Below, one piece after another: positions 42,239 through 50,790 of a DNA stretch of 64,000 bases. Position 1 is the first letter of the stretch. The number at the start of each line of letters is the position of its first letter. Position numbers and translations under genes: made by a program. The stretch is taken from contig CALOBW010000033.1 in assembly GCA_942491525.1 (NCBI GenBank), positions 248,001-312,000 of the forward strand. The letters run 5' to 3'. The DNA is from CAYWBU01 sp942491525. Its GTDB lineage: Bacteria > Desulfobacterota > Desulfomonilia > UBA1062. Under the pieces are notes generated by a model, which was given only the letters and a program-made list of their open reading frames with translations, made no database searches and was not told the DNA's origin.

Positions 42239-43321
42239 ATGATCTACATGGACCACAACGCCACCACCCCACTCCACCCCGCGGTTCTGGCTGCCATGCT
42301 GGAGACGGCCAAAATCTACGGCAACCCATCCAGCCGGCACGCACCCGGCAGTCTGGCCCGCGCTATGCTGGATAACTGCCGTGCTCAAATCGCCAGCTTC
42401 ATCAACGCTGAACCCGACGAGATAATATTCTGCGCCTCTGGCAGCGAAGCCAACAATATGGTCATGAACAGTTTTGAGAGCTGCCTCATCAGCTCAATCG
42501 AACACCCCAGCATCAGCGCACACAGTGCCGCGCAGATCAGGGTTGACCGACACGGCACAGTTGACATGGATGACTTGGCAGCCAAACTCAAGCAGCGCCC
42601 CCAACTGGTCAGCATCATACTGGCCAACAATGAGATCGGCACCATCCAGAATATCAAAGGGATCTCAAAGCTGGTGCATGATAATGGAGCCAGGCTGCAC
42701 AGTGACGGCGTGCAGGCGGTGGGCAAGATCCCGATTGACGTCAAGGCGCTCAAACTTGACTATCTGAGTTTCTCGGCCCACAAAATCTATGGCCCCCGCG
42801 GATCTGCAGTCCTGTTTGTCCGGCAGGGCGCCCCGATCAAGCCACTGATCATGGGCGGCGGCCAGGAGTATGGGCTGCGGTCCGGGACCGAGAATCTGAT
42901 GGCCATTGCCGGTTTTGCCAAGGCACTGGAGTTGCGGGCCGCAGATATGGAGCACGAAGCGCAAGCGCTCTGCACCATGCACCGGATGCTGCTCGAAGGC
43001 CTCAGCAGGATCAGCGATGTCTACATCACCGGTCACCCCGAAAACTGCCTGCCGGGCACGATTAACGCCGCGTTTATGGGAGCTGAAGGCGAAAGGATTG
43101 TGGACTGTCTGAGTGATGCCGGATTTGCCGTCAGTACCGGATCAGCCTGTTCTTCTGGCTCATTTGAACCGTCGCATGTCCTGGAGGCCTGCAATACTCC
43201 CTGTGAATATGCCCGCGGCGCCATCCGCATCAGCCTGGGGCGCAGCAACACCATCCGGCATATCCAAGCCCTCCTCAAAATCCTGCCACAAGTAGTTGAT
43301 CGGGTAAGATGCGAGATCTAA
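42239..43321 (+). CDS. Cysteine desulfurase (NifS/IscS family)
   Basis: 360 residues starting MIYMDHNATTPL; the ATG at 42239 follows CAGGAG, and in-frame extension upstream adds nothing family-like. PLP lysine is Lys182 in FSAHKIYGPRG. The catalytic cysteine is Cys304 in STGSACSSGSFEPSHVL, a NifS-like loop. It releases sulfur from cysteine for Fe-S or other thio-cofactors. It is divergent from hcp with the HcpR-type site between them. The NifU-like scaffold at 5923 is a possible partner. Confidence 0.94.
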   Translation: MIYMDHNATTPLHPAVLAAMLETAKIYGNPSSRHAPGSLARAMLDNCRAQIASFINAEPDEIIFCASGSEANNMVMNSFESCLISSIEHPSISAHSAAQIRVDRHGTVDMDDLAAKLKQRPQLVSIILANNEIGTIQNIKGISKLVHDNGARLHSDGVQAVGKIPIDVKALKLDYLSFSAHKIYGPRGSAVLFVRQGAPIKPLIMGGGQEYGLRSGTENLMAIAGFAKALELRAADMEHEAQALCTMHRMLLEGLSRISDVYITGHPENCLPGTINAAFMGAEGERIVDCLSDAGFAVSTGSACSSGSFEPSHVLEACNTPCEYARGAIRISLGRSNTIRHIQALLKILPQVVDRVRCEI

Positions 43322-43330
43322 ATTATTTAT

Positions 43331-43357
43331 GTAACCGCTTCACTGCCGCCTTCGACT
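43331..43357 (+). promoter_or_regulatory. Candidate ECF-type promoter of the Spy-sigma operon
   Basis: GTAACC (43331-43336) and TCGACT (43352-43357) are 15 bp apart. An AAC-containing -35 and a CGA/GTC-containing -10 are typical of ECF sigma promoters, so the operon may be activated by its own sigma factor. Confidence 0.4.
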
Positions 43358-43400
43358 TAGGCTACACAAAGCCGGCGCAAACAAACCAAGGAGATCAAAA

Positions 43401-43850
43401 ATGAAAAAAATTACGTTAACAACTTTAACCCTCGGCCTCATGATATTCAGCTTCATCTCCACTGCATCGGCATTTGGCCCCAGACACTCCGATGATATTG
43501 AGCGTGGACAGTGCTGGGAAGAACTCGGCCTGAACCTTGAACAGGAAAAGAAAATCGACCAGATCAGATCAGACTTCAGAGAGGAGAACCGGGATACGAT
43601 TGCGGCCCTCAAAACTGCCCGCAGCGAACTGCATGGGCTGATGCGCGCAAATGACCCTGATACAGACGCCATCAAAAGGGCCAACGCCAAGGTCAACTCC
43701 TTAAAAGAGAGCCTGATGCTGGCCAGATTGGAAATGCATAAGGACATCAAGAATATCCTGACTCCCGAACAAGCCAAAACCATGGAGGGGTTGCGTGACG
43801 AACGCGGTTATGGACATCACGGCAAGGGAGATAGGCCCTGCAGAAGCTAG
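43401..43850 (+). CDS. Spy/CpxP-like periplasmic protein
   Basis: 149 residues with a signal peptide (MKKITLTTLTLGLMIFSFISTASA). The mature part is helical with two LTxxQ-like segments ('LGLNLEQEKKIDQIRSDF' and 'ILTPEQAKTMEGL'), as in Spy/CpxP chaperones and metal-binding periplasmic sensors. The C-terminus is His/Gly/Cys containing ('GYGHHGKGDRPCRS'), possibly metal binding. AAGGAG precedes the ATG. The sigma factor gene begins within its last 56 bp. Confidence 0.82.
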   Translation: MKKITLTTLTLGLMIFSFISTASAFGPRHSDDIERGQCWEELGLNLEQEKKIDQIRSDFREENRDTIAALKTARSELHGLMRANDPDTDAIKRANAKVNSLKESLMLARLEMHKDIKNILTPEQAKTMEGLRDERGYGHHGKGDRPCRS

Positions 43851-44517
43851 CCTCTTTCCCCCAAACCGAACTGCTGCTAATATAGTGCAAGTGAACAGGA
43901 GCCTAGAGACAGACTTTACGGATCTGCCGGATGAGGAGATCATCCGGCAGATCTTAGATGGTGACGTGGATGCGTTTGAATTACTCATGACACGTTACAG
44001 GGAGCACGTTATGCGCATAGCTGCCCGACATCTACCATATGATGAGGTGGAAGAAGCCGCCCAGGAGATCTTTATCCGGGTCTACAAATCCTTGCCCTCC
44101 TACAAGAATCAGAGCAGCTTCAAGCAGTGGATCTCATCAATTGCAGTCCGCAACTGCTACGACTACTGGCGCAGGCACTATCGCAACAGGGAGATACCGC
44201 TGAGCTCCCTCTCCGACAACCATCAGGATTGGCTTGAAGCCGTTTCCGCCCCCGACGCCAAACTTATCTTTGACAGCAGCAACAGCCAGAAAGAGGCCCG
44301 CGAACTGCTCGACTGGTCCCTGGCCAAACTTTCGGCAGAAGAACGCATGGTGCTGGAGCTGGTCCACCTGGAAGGCCACTCGGTCAAGGAAGCTGCCCGC
44401 CTTTTAGGCTGGAGTGCAGCAAACGTTAAGGTCAGGGCCTTCAGGGCCCGAAAGAAGCTATATAACATTATCAACCAAGTTATGGAGGACGACGGCTATG
44501 AATACATCAATGCATAA
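43795..44517 (+). CDS. ECF-type RNA polymerase sigma factor
   Basis: 240 residues from a GTG at 43795 with GGAGGGG 4 bases upstream; an ATG at 43810 is an alternative. Region 2 spans 'FELLMTRYREHVMRIAARHL' to 'SSFKQWISSIAVRNCYDYWRRHYR'. Region 4 contains 'LSAEERMVLELVHLEGHSVKEAARLLGWS'. The first ~45 residues are an unusual extension. It overlaps the Spy-like gene upstream and the small membrane protein downstream, so the three are translationally linked. Likely directs an envelope or metal stress response. Confidence 0.9.
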   Translation: MTNAVMDITAREIGPAEASLFPPNRTAANIVQVNRSLETDFTDLPDEEIIRQILDGDVDAFELLMTRYREHVMRIAARHLPYDEVEEAAQEIFIRVYKSLPSYKNQSSFKQWISSIAVRNCYDYWRRHYRNREIPLSSLSDNHQDWLEAVSAPDAKLIFDSSNSQKEARELLDWSLAKLSAEERMVLELVHLEGHSVKEAARLLGWSAANVKVRAFRARKKLYNIINQVMEDDGYEYINA

Positions 44518-44833
44518 CAAAATTTTTAAAAGCCTCAGACAGGCCCACCTCCAGAAGCCCATACCCGAAGCCGGCCCCTACTGGCAGTCCCAGACCATGC
44601 ACAAGATCAAGGCGCTGCCCCCCCTCGGACAACAGGGCATCCTGGGCTTCCAGCAGAGCGCGCTGGGCCTCTTTGATCTGCTGGTATGGCGTATGGTGCC
44701 GGTCAGCGCTCTCCTCACAATCATGCTTACCGTCGGCATCGTCACCTACAACCCGGTCAATGAGATTGTCGCGGCCGACCTGGCCGAATATCCAACCGAA
44801 TACGCCATGAACCTCTACTATGGAGATTTTTAA
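44498..44833 (+). CDS. Small membrane protein, candidate anti-sigma factor (CnrY-like position)
   Basis: 111 residues from the ATG at 44498, with GGAGG upstream. A soluble N-terminal ~60 residues is followed by one transmembrane helix (~64-86, 'VPVSALLTIMLTVGIVTY') and a short periplasmic tail. It overlaps the sigma gene by 20 bp and abuts the sensor-like gene (TAA-ATG). Size, topology and order match the CnrY role, but no sequence similarity to known anti-sigma factors is evident, and there is no HxxxCxxC zinc motif. Confidence 0.65.
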   Translation: MNTSMHNKIFKSLRQAHLQKPIPEAGPYWQSQTMHKIKALPPLGQQGILGFQQSALGLFDLLVWRMVPVSALLTIMLTVGIVTYNPVNEIVAADLAEYPTEYAMNLYYGDF

Positions 44834-45292
44834 ATGAATAAAGTAAAAGTCTTTCTGGGCATCTTGCTCCTGTTTACCCTGGGCACCGCCAGCGGCTCGC
44901 TGGGAACCATGATCTACATGAAGCAGCACATGATGTACTATACCCAGCCCCAGCCGCGCCAGGCCACAGCCACAATTACCATCTCAGGCCGGCGCTACCC
45001 CAATCGCATGGCCCGTCACCTGACAAATGAGCTGGGACTCAACCCGCAGCAGCAGCAGCAAATCGACCGCATCATGCTGGAGACAAATATGCAGCTAGCC
45101 GAAATCTTCGCCCAAAGCAAACCTCAGGTCGATCTGGTAATGCAGGAGTCGCTAACGAAAATGCTGGAACATCTCAGCGAGGAGCAGCAGCAGCGGCTGC
45201 TTAAGATCCGTGAACAGATGATGAGCAGACCCAGATTCAATCCGGCTGACATGCACCATCCAGACAGCATGATGCCTGACCACAAACGCTAG
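44834..45292 (+). CDS. CnrX/Spy-like periplasmic sensor protein
   Basis: 152 residues. An N-terminal hydrophobic segment (~5-28) acts as signal anchor. The periplasmic helical part has 'LTNELGLNPQQQQQIDRIML' and 'MLEHLSEEQQQRLLKIREQM', the periplasmic heavy-metal sensor (CnrX/ZraP) pattern. The C-terminus is Met/His rich ('DMHHPDSMMPDHKR'). It probably senses metal or envelope stress and controls the sigma factor through the membrane protein encoded just upstream. Confidence 0.8.
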   Translation: MNKVKVFLGILLLFTLGTASGSLGTMIYMKQHMMYYTQPQPRQATATITISGRRYPNRMARHLTNELGLNPQQQQQIDRIMLETNMQLAEIFAQSKPQVDLVMQESLTKMLEHLSEEQQQRLLKIREQMMSRPRFNPADMHHPDSMMPDHKR

Positions 45293-45669
45293 TCTCTAAC
45301 AGCCATAAGATCATCAACAATCCTGGCCAGTCCGCCAAAATCTTCATCCGCATATCCGACGTAACGCGGCTCAATGGCCCTGGCCTGGGAGATGGTCTCC
45401 TGATCATGGTCAGGCAGGATCACAAATATTTTCAGATCATCCAGAACAGAGCGCATGGCCAGCAGGTCACGCCACTCCTCGCGATCCTCGGCCAAGTATA
45501 TTACCAGCTGACCGAGGGAATGGTGCCTGATAAGGCGGTTGGCAAACTCAGCTATACTATTATACTCTTCACGCGCACGACCGGGGATATGACTCACAAC
45601 CTGGCGATTGAAACGGCGACCGGCCTCACTCTGAGGATTCCGATAGTATACTATCTTCTCTTTAACCAT
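45289..45669 (-). CDS. Unrecognised 126-residue protein
   Basis: I do not recognise it. AGAGGGG precedes the ATG. Cytoplasmic, alternating alpha/beta pattern ('QLVIYLAEDREEWRDLLAMRSVLDDLKIFVILPDHDQET', 'YADEDFGGLARIVDDLMAV') suggestive of a receiver-like or thioredoxin-like fold. It is last of a minus-strand series of unknown genes after dciA and overlaps the convergent sensor gene by 4 bp. Confidence 0.6.
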   Translation of the reverse strand: MVKEKIVYYRNPQSEAGRRFNRQVVSHIPGRAREEYNSIAEFANRLIRHHSLGQLVIYLAEDREEWRDLLAMRSVLDDLKIFVILPDHDQETISQARAIEPRYVGYADEDFGGLARIVDDLMAVRD

Positions 45670-45715
45670 AAAACCCCTCTGGCTAAAGGTAATCCCCTGC
45701 TAGTTTAAAACAAGA

Positions 45716-46183
45716 TCAGACCACGTGCTGCTTCCAGGATTGGGTATCCCAATCCCAGGTTTCAATAGAGAGCCACTGTTCAGCAGCAATGGCGGCAAAA
45801 GTCATACGCCACTCGCGGGACTTGGCCCCATGGGCCCGGGCGGTCCGCTGCAACACCTTGACCTCCCGCTTGTCGATTCCGCTCAAGGAGACATACTCCC
45901 TCCAGTGGTAGGGTGCCAGATCCGGTTCAACCTCAATCCGCAGCAGGCCATACTGCAGATAGGTGCTCTTCTTATCACCCAGACTCAGATGGCCATCGTT
46001 GCCGCGACAGGTGCGGTTGGCCGACTCGTCCCAGACCGGGTTGACCGAAAGCCAGACCGTTGGTTTCTCACTTTCACAGACGCTCTTGGTCGTAGGCATG
46101 ATCATGCCGGTTGCCAACAGATAGGAGAGATCTTTCTGGGCCGTGTAAAACCACAGCCGCTGCTGTTTTTTCTTGAAGCACAT
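45716..46183 (-). CDS. Unrecognised 155-residue protein
   Basis: I do not recognise it. The ATG follows AAGGATTAGG, immediately after the previous gene's stop. No signal peptide. The protein is beta-rich with many Trp residues ('LWFYTAQKDLSYLL', 'PTVWLSVNPVWDES', 'SIETWDWDTQSWKQHVV'), including several cysteines. It lies in the middle of a tight run of unknown genes downstream of a DciA-like gene. Confidence 0.6.
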   Translation of the reverse strand: MCFKKKQQRLWFYTAQKDLSYLLATGMIMPTTKSVCESEKPTVWLSVNPVWDESANRTCRGNDGHLSLGDKKSTYLQYGLLRIEVEPDLAPYHWREYVSLSGIDKREVKVLQRTARAHGAKSREWRMTFAAIAAEQWLSIETWDWDTQSWKQHVV

Positions 46184-46187
46184 ATAC

Positions 46188-46601
46188 CTAATCCTTATGA
46201 AATTGCGGTGCGCACCTCGTCAGATATTGCGAAATCAGACAGTTTTTAGGCTTAGTTGCCCGCCAGTTGTTCAACGCCTGCATATCAACCATTTCCGGAT
46301 CACTCAAATTAAATATCATCAGCAGATCCTGACGGTCATCATCGCTGGTCAGAACAAAAAGCCCCCACCAGACATCGCTGGGGTTGTCCGACTTCACCAC
46401 CTTGGAGTTAAACATGCTGCCGGTCAGACCGCAGACCCAGTTATTAAGATCACCGCCAACATCAAAGACTGCAAACCCATCCAGTCCGGTGGAATCGATC
46501 AGGGTCTTGAAAACCGTAAAACTGATCTGCGTAGGCTGATAGAGACCATCTACCGGCTGAGAACTTTTCAAGATTTCATTCATGGCCAGAGTTTTATCCA
46601 T
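46188..46601 (-). CDS. Unrecognised 137-residue protein
   Basis: I do not recognise it. GGGGGGAAGA precedes the ATG and the gene overlaps its upstream neighbour by 8 bp. The product is cytoplasmic, mixed alpha/beta ('GLDGFAVFDVGGDLNNWVCGLTGSMF', 'VWWGLFVLTSDDDRQDLLMIFNLSD'). It is likely co-expressed with the membrane protein upstream. Confidence 0.6.
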   Translation of the reverse strand: MDKTLAMNEILKSSQPVDGLYQPTQISFTVFKTLIDSTGLDGFAVFDVGGDLNNWVCGLTGSMFNSKVVKSDNPSDVWWGLFVLTSDDDRQDLLMIFNLSDPEMVDMQALNNWRATKPKNCLISQYLTRCAPQFHKD

Positions 46602-47277
46602 TCTTCCCCCCTCTGCCGTTCAACCAATTAATCAGCTCGTCGCGCAGCATGGGCTTAAACACCACCGGCAGCACCTGATCTGGTTGCAGCTGAGATACAT
46701 ACACCTGATGCCAACGTTTCTGAGCCGGTACAACCAGCCGTAAAATATCCTGATCCGACATTCCCATGCGCTGGGCCAACTCAACCTGCGGCATATAAAG
46801 CGTATGTTCACTTAAACCGGTTACCAGATAATTGAAAAGACTTACGCGATAGATCTGAAGTTTGCCATCCTGCCAGAGGGGATTCTGAACTTTACCGGCG
46901 TCAACGGCAACGCGCAGCTGATCGATCTCGCTACCGGTGACGTTGTTGCAATAATCCCAGACCTCATAACGGGTGAGCTTCCTGGCACTAACATTGACCT
47001 TGCGATATGGCCGCATCTGGTAAAAGTGCTCATCATAATCCTTCAATATCTGCAGCGCAGGACGCTTGCCGAGCTCAAGCATGTGACCATTTACGCTGAG
47101 CGCCCGCATGTCATCTCGCGGAGAGTTCATAAATTTTTCAAGCCCGCCCACAGTGTCAACCTTTTGAAAGGTAATCGGCAGGATTCCCATCAATGAGAGC
47201 ACCAGAGTGGCCCCCAGCACCAGCGCGATCAGTGCCAGAGAAATAATCAGTTTTCGCGAGCTTTCATTTTCAGGCAT
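46594..47277 (-). CDS. Unrecognised membrane-anchored protein
   Basis: 227 residues with one N-terminal transmembrane helix ('LIISLALIALVLGATLVLSLMGIL') and a periplasmic domain of ~190 residues. The latter contains 'DYDEHFYQMRPYRKVNVSARKLTRYEVWDYCNN' and a helical middle ('YMPQVELAQRMGMSDQDILRLVVP'). No family recognised. It overlaps the DciA-like gene by 8 bp upstream and the next unknown gene by 8 bp downstream. Confidence 0.65.
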   Translation of the reverse strand: MPENESSRKLIISLALIALVLGATLVLSLMGILPITFQKVDTVGGLEKFMNSPRDDMRALSVNGHMLELGKRPALQILKDYDEHFYQMRPYRKVNVSARKLTRYEVWDYCNNVTGSEIDQLRVAVDAGKVQNPLWQDGKLQIYRVSLFNYLVTGLSEHTLYMPQVELAQRMGMSDQDILRLVVPAQKRWHQVYVSQLQPDQVLPVVFKPMLRDELINWLNGRGGKNG

Positions 47278-47674
47278 CCTTATTCTCCTTAGTCATATCC
47301 TCAAAGATCTCTTTGAGCTTCGGCGATTTGATCCGCGCAATATCTGCGGGATCTATCTGGGGCACATATGGTTTGGGGCGCAAGGCCTTGATCTCGGGCG
47401 CGGCATTGGCAACACCAAACTTGGCATCCAGGCCACCGAGACGCACCCCGGTTATTTCACGGATTCGCGGAAGCAGCTGGGCCTCAAGAATACCGACCTG
47501 CTGAACCCAGGCCGGTGAATCGCAAACCAGCAGAAGCTTCTTACCTTTGATCTGAACAGGATCGGTATGCTGAGCAAGCAGCTCACCAGCAATCTCGGGC
47601 CAACGACGGCGAACCTTCATCACCCGGCCCAGATTTCGATCCAAATTACCAAGAACAGCACCAACTTTTTGCAT
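47270..47674 (-). CDS. DciA-like protein (DUF721)
   Basis: 134 residues from the ATG at 47674 (MQKVGAVLGNLDRNLG); a longer in-frame start at 47716 is possible. The DUF721 core is visible: 'VRRRWPEIAGELLAQHTDPVQIKGKKLLLVCDSPAWVQQV'. Such proteins (DciA) are the ancestral loaders of replicative helicase DnaB in most bacteria. Here it is embedded between an HDOD gene and unknown genes, with short spacing. Confidence 0.78.
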   Translation of the reverse strand: MQKVGAVLGNLDRNLGRVMKVRRRWPEIAGELLAQHTDPVQIKGKKLLLVCDSPAWVQQVGILEAQLLPRIREITGVRLGGLDAKFGVANAAPEIKALRPKPYVPQIDPADIARIKSPKLKEIFEDMTKENKDA

Positions 47675-47719
47675 TTGCCAATAATCACCATGGCGCCCCG
47701 GTCTGTCAAGAAACAAGCT

Positions 47720-48694
47720 CTACATTCCGGAGATTATTCCATCGGCATATTTCTCCATTCTACTCTTGATATCGGGCAGCTCTGCACGTTCAATCCCCAG
47801 ATGCTCAAGAACATCAGCATCAAAACCATCCTCCAGAGAGTCAGCATCCATCTTGGCCAGCAGATCAGCCGCATTAAGAATCCAGGCCAGATCATTCTCC
47901 TCGGAAAGTCCAGGGCGATGATGGAACTTAATGCCCTCAGCAATCACTGGCGGAATCTTCCAATTAACACAGACTGATCCGGCCAGCTGGGCATGATCAA
48001 AACCAAGGACCTCCTTCTCAGCTAACAAATAATCATTATTGAAGTTGGCCAACTGGGCCTGAAACTCATCTTCACGTTCAACGATATACTTATCGAGAAT
48101 AACCTTGCCCACATCATGCATCAGGCCCGCAGTAAATGCGTCACCGGCCAGTTCGTGAAACCGTTCCTCCGCCAGGATCTGCGCCCCGCTGGCCACGCAC
48201 AGGGAGTGACGCCACATATCTCCGGCATCCAGACCATAGCCATCAAGGCTGCCAGCCAAAACCTCAACCGAACATGCCAATGTCAACAGCTCCATCAAGG
48301 TATCAATGCCCAGTACAACCGAAGCATGCTGGACCGATGAGACCTTGCCGCTCATTCCGTAGTACGGCGAGTTGGCAATTCGAAGCACCTTGGTGACAAT
48401 GCTCTGATCTGTCTCGATCACCTTGGCCAGATCGGAAAAACTTGAGTTAGGGTCCGAGATGATACTGCGCGCCTTTTGGGCGACCTGGGGCAGTGGCGGA
48501 AAATCTTCGACACTCTTCAGGATCTTATTCTTCAGCTCACTCCCATAGGCCCCGTTGGATTTGGTTTTCGGCAGGGCCACCCTAATATTTTCGCGACACG
48601 ACGGACACGGAAACACAAACGATCTACCAATCGCAGCAACCTTTTCATCCGCAATATTGTAGGTTTTGCGACACTTGGGACATTCTACCTTCAT
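47720..48694 (-). CDS. HDOD-domain signalling protein with N-terminal zinc ribbon, copy 1
   Basis: 324 residues. The MJ0042-type zinc ribbon is formed by CPKC and CPSC at the N-terminus. Residues ~60-270 are an HDOD domain with 'FPPLPQVAQKARSIISDPNSSFSDLAKVIETDQSIVTKVLRIANSPYYG' and the HD-like 'GLMHDVGKVILDKYI'. HDOD proteins are signalling modules without proven enzymatic activity. It is a close paralogue of the next gene upstream. Confidence 0.88.
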   Translation of the reverse strand: MKVECPKCRKTYNIADEKVAAIGRSFVFPCPSCRENIRVALPKTKSNGAYGSELKNKILKSVEDFPPLPQVAQKARSIISDPNSSFSDLAKVIETDQSIVTKVLRIANSPYYGMSGKVSSVQHASVVLGIDTLMELLTLACSVEVLAGSLDGYGLDAGDMWRHSLCVASGAQILAEERFHELAGDAFTAGLMHDVGKVILDKYIVEREDEFQAQLANFNNDYLLAEKEVLGFDHAQLAGSVCVNWKIPPVIAEGIKFHHRPGLSEENDLAWILNAADLLAKMDADSLEDGFDADVLEHLGIERAELPDIKSRMEKYADGIISGM

Positions 48695-48779
48695 AGTTAA
48701 GTCTCCCCTGAGTATTGTTATGCAGCATGGTTGCGTTATCGACTGTTGAAATTTAAATATTTAATTAGACTCGAATTTA

Positions 48780-49751
48780 TCACGCCTTAGTTGCTAAGCG
48801 TTCCACATAATCCTGTGCCCGGAGCGCCAGATCCTGCAACTCATCTTTGGTGAAATCCAGCAGCGTTGCCATATCATAATCAATGAATTCGCGCTGTTTT
48901 ATGAAGCGCGACCGCAGGCCGATACTCAGAGCAATCTGATCGGCCAGATAGATGATATTGGCCATATTATTACCGACCGAAGCCAGCGGATTATGGTGAT
49001 AACTAATGGCCATGGCCATGGCATCCGGAATCAGCCAGCGCTCACAGATCATGGCGGCAAGTTCGGCATGATCGAGTCCCAGCAGCAGCCGTTCTGACTC
49101 CAGCATGCTCATCTCACCGTCCTGCAGCAACTCTTCAAGCTGATCACGACGATCCCGCAGATACTTATCCATGACCAGTTTGCCGGCATCATGGATGAGT
49201 CCAGCGGCATAGGCATCTTCAGCCAGCTCAGGATAGTGTTTCTCGGCAATACTTTGAGAACAGAATGCCACCGCCAGACAGTGCCGCCAGAGCAACCCGG
49301 ATCGATAACCGTAACCCGGCATGATATCCCCCAGCAGATCGGCTGAACATGAGGCCGCCAGGAGTTCCATAATAACATCCACCCCCAATACCGCGGATGC
49401 ATGCTCTATGGATGATACGCGCCCGCTCAGCCCATAGTAGGGAGAGTTTGCCAGGCGCAGCAGATTGACCACCACCGCCGGATCGGTCTCAATCACCCGG
49501 GCCAGATCGGTGTAATTTTTCGAGGGATCCTGAATGATCAGGCGGGCCTGGCGCACAACCTGCGGCATGGGCGGCAGGTTGGTCACATCCCGCATGATCA
49601 GATCCAGCAGCATCTCGCCCTGAGGCTTGAACTCAACCCGAATCTTATGGCCGCAACGGCTGCAGGGCAGCAGAAAATCTTTGCCGAAAGCAGCCAGACG
49701 TTCATCGGGTATGTCGTAATAGACACCACAACCCTTGCAGACAATTTTCAA
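48780..49751 (-). CDS. HDOD-domain signalling protein with N-terminal zinc ribbon, copy 2
   Basis: About 323 residues. A TTG start at 49751 (reading LKIVCKGCG, aligned with MKVECPKC of the paralogue) is preferred over an ATG at 49766, since GGGGGTGGG lies between the two. Zinc ribbon CKGC/CSRC, then HDOD with 'LPPMPQVVRQARLIIQDPSKNYTDLARVIETDPAVVVNLLRLANSPYYG' and 'GLIHDAGKLVMDKYL'. The N-terminal zinc ribbon may mediate nucleic-acid or protein contact. It is 85 bp upstream of copy 1. Confidence 0.85.
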   Translation of the reverse strand: MKIVCKGCGVYYDIPDERLAAFGKDFLLPCSRCGHKIRVEFKPQGEMLLDLIMRDVTNLPPMPQVVRQARLIIQDPSKNYTDLARVIETDPAVVVNLLRLANSPYYGLSGRVSSIEHASAVLGVDVIMELLAASCSADLLGDIMPGYGYRSGLLWRHCLAVAFCSQSIAEKHYPELAEDAYAAGLIHDAGKLVMDKYLRDRRDQLEELLQDGEMSMLESERLLLGLDHAELAAMICERWLIPDAMAMAISYHHNPLASVGNNMANIIYLADQIALSIGLRSRFIKQREFIDYDMATLLDFTKDELQDLALRAQDYVERLATKA

Positions 49752-49804
49752 AACCCACCCCCACATCTAGAGGTTAGATTTCAAAGGCTGAAAGTCAACC
49801 AGCC

Positions 49805-50767
49805 TCAGAGATAGAGACAAGCAATTTTGAGCGGATGCCTGTCATCCTTGGCTGGAAAGTCCGCCTCGGGAACAATAATCTCAATATCACGGATAGTCCG
49901 GCCATTCTTGGCAGCGCAGCGCCGCAGGAGATCAAGCCATTCATCCAGCGCCACCCCGGGAACATGATTTGTACAGATCATACGTCCGCCGTCACCGGTG
50001 GCCAGCAGCGCCGGTTTAAAGACACTCTGATAGTCTCGCACCAGATCAACTGTGCCGAATGGCGATCTGACCCAGCGGGGCGGATCCATGATCACCAGAT
50101 CAAAAAAGCGCTGTTCTAAAGGCAAATAGTTGCGGCTGCGCCCGCCAACTTTGAGCCCGGCCAGCTGACGCACCGCCGGAAAAAAATCCGAATGCACAAA
50201 GGTTACACTGTCATCTGAAAGACCATTCAGGCGAGCATTGCGGCGGCCGAAATTGAGACTGGAGATGGCAAAATCAACATTCCAGACCTCACTGGCACCA
50301 GCCTGCGCAGCGCAGATTCCGATACCGCAGGTGTAGGCAAAAAGATTGAGCACACTCAGGTTGCGGCAATCCTGCAGCACATACCGCCGTGCTGCACGAA
50401 AATCCAGAAAGAGCAGCGGATCCTGGCCGCGGTGAGCGTCACAGACGGCATAGTTAACACCAAGTTCACGGCACTGCCCAACACTCTCGGGCTCAGCGGG
50501 TTTACTTTTGCGGGTCCGGTCATGATAGACTCCATAGAGTCCGAGACCGAGCTCATCATTTACCAGCCGCAGGATCCTGTCCGCCTCGCCAGCCTCAAGC
50601 GGCTCATGAAAGGACTGTACCAGCAGCTGCTCACCATAGCGGTCAACAGTCAGGCCGGGACGCCCCTCAACCGTGCCATGAAACAGACGATAACAGTCCG
50701 TATCCTCACTATGCAGCTTTTCCAAAAGTTTATGACGCCTGGCAATTGACTCCCTGAGCAGATCCAT
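49805..50767 (-). CDS. Class I SAM-dependent rRNA methyltransferase-like protein
   Basis: 320 residues. The N-terminal ~110 residues resemble the central domain of RlmI-type enzymes ('DCYRLFHGTVEGRPGLTVDRYGEQLLVQSF'). The Rossmann part has 'VLNLFAYTCGIGICAAQAGASEVWNVD' and the motif 'VIMDPPRWVRS'. The PUA domain of RlmI is missing. It probably methylates cytosine in 23S rRNA, but the target is uncertain. Its start lies 23 bp after rluD. Confidence 0.82.
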   Translation of the reverse strand: MDLLRESIARRHKLLEKLHSEDTDCYRLFHGTVEGRPGLTVDRYGEQLLVQSFHEPLEAGEADRILRLVNDELGLGLYGVYHDRTRKSKPAEPESVGQCRELGVNYAVCDAHRGQDPLLFLDFRAARRYVLQDCRNLSVLNLFAYTCGIGICAAQAGASEVWNVDFAISSLNFGRRNARLNGLSDDSVTFVHSDFFPAVRQLAGLKVGGRSRNYLPLEQRFFDLVIMDPPRWVRSPFGTVDLVRDYQSVFKPALLATGDGGRMICTNHVPGVALDEWLDLLRRCAAKNGRTIRDIEIIVPEADFPAKDDRHPLKIACLYL

Positions 50768-50790
50768 GGGCGAGAAGGTAACAGAGAGAG

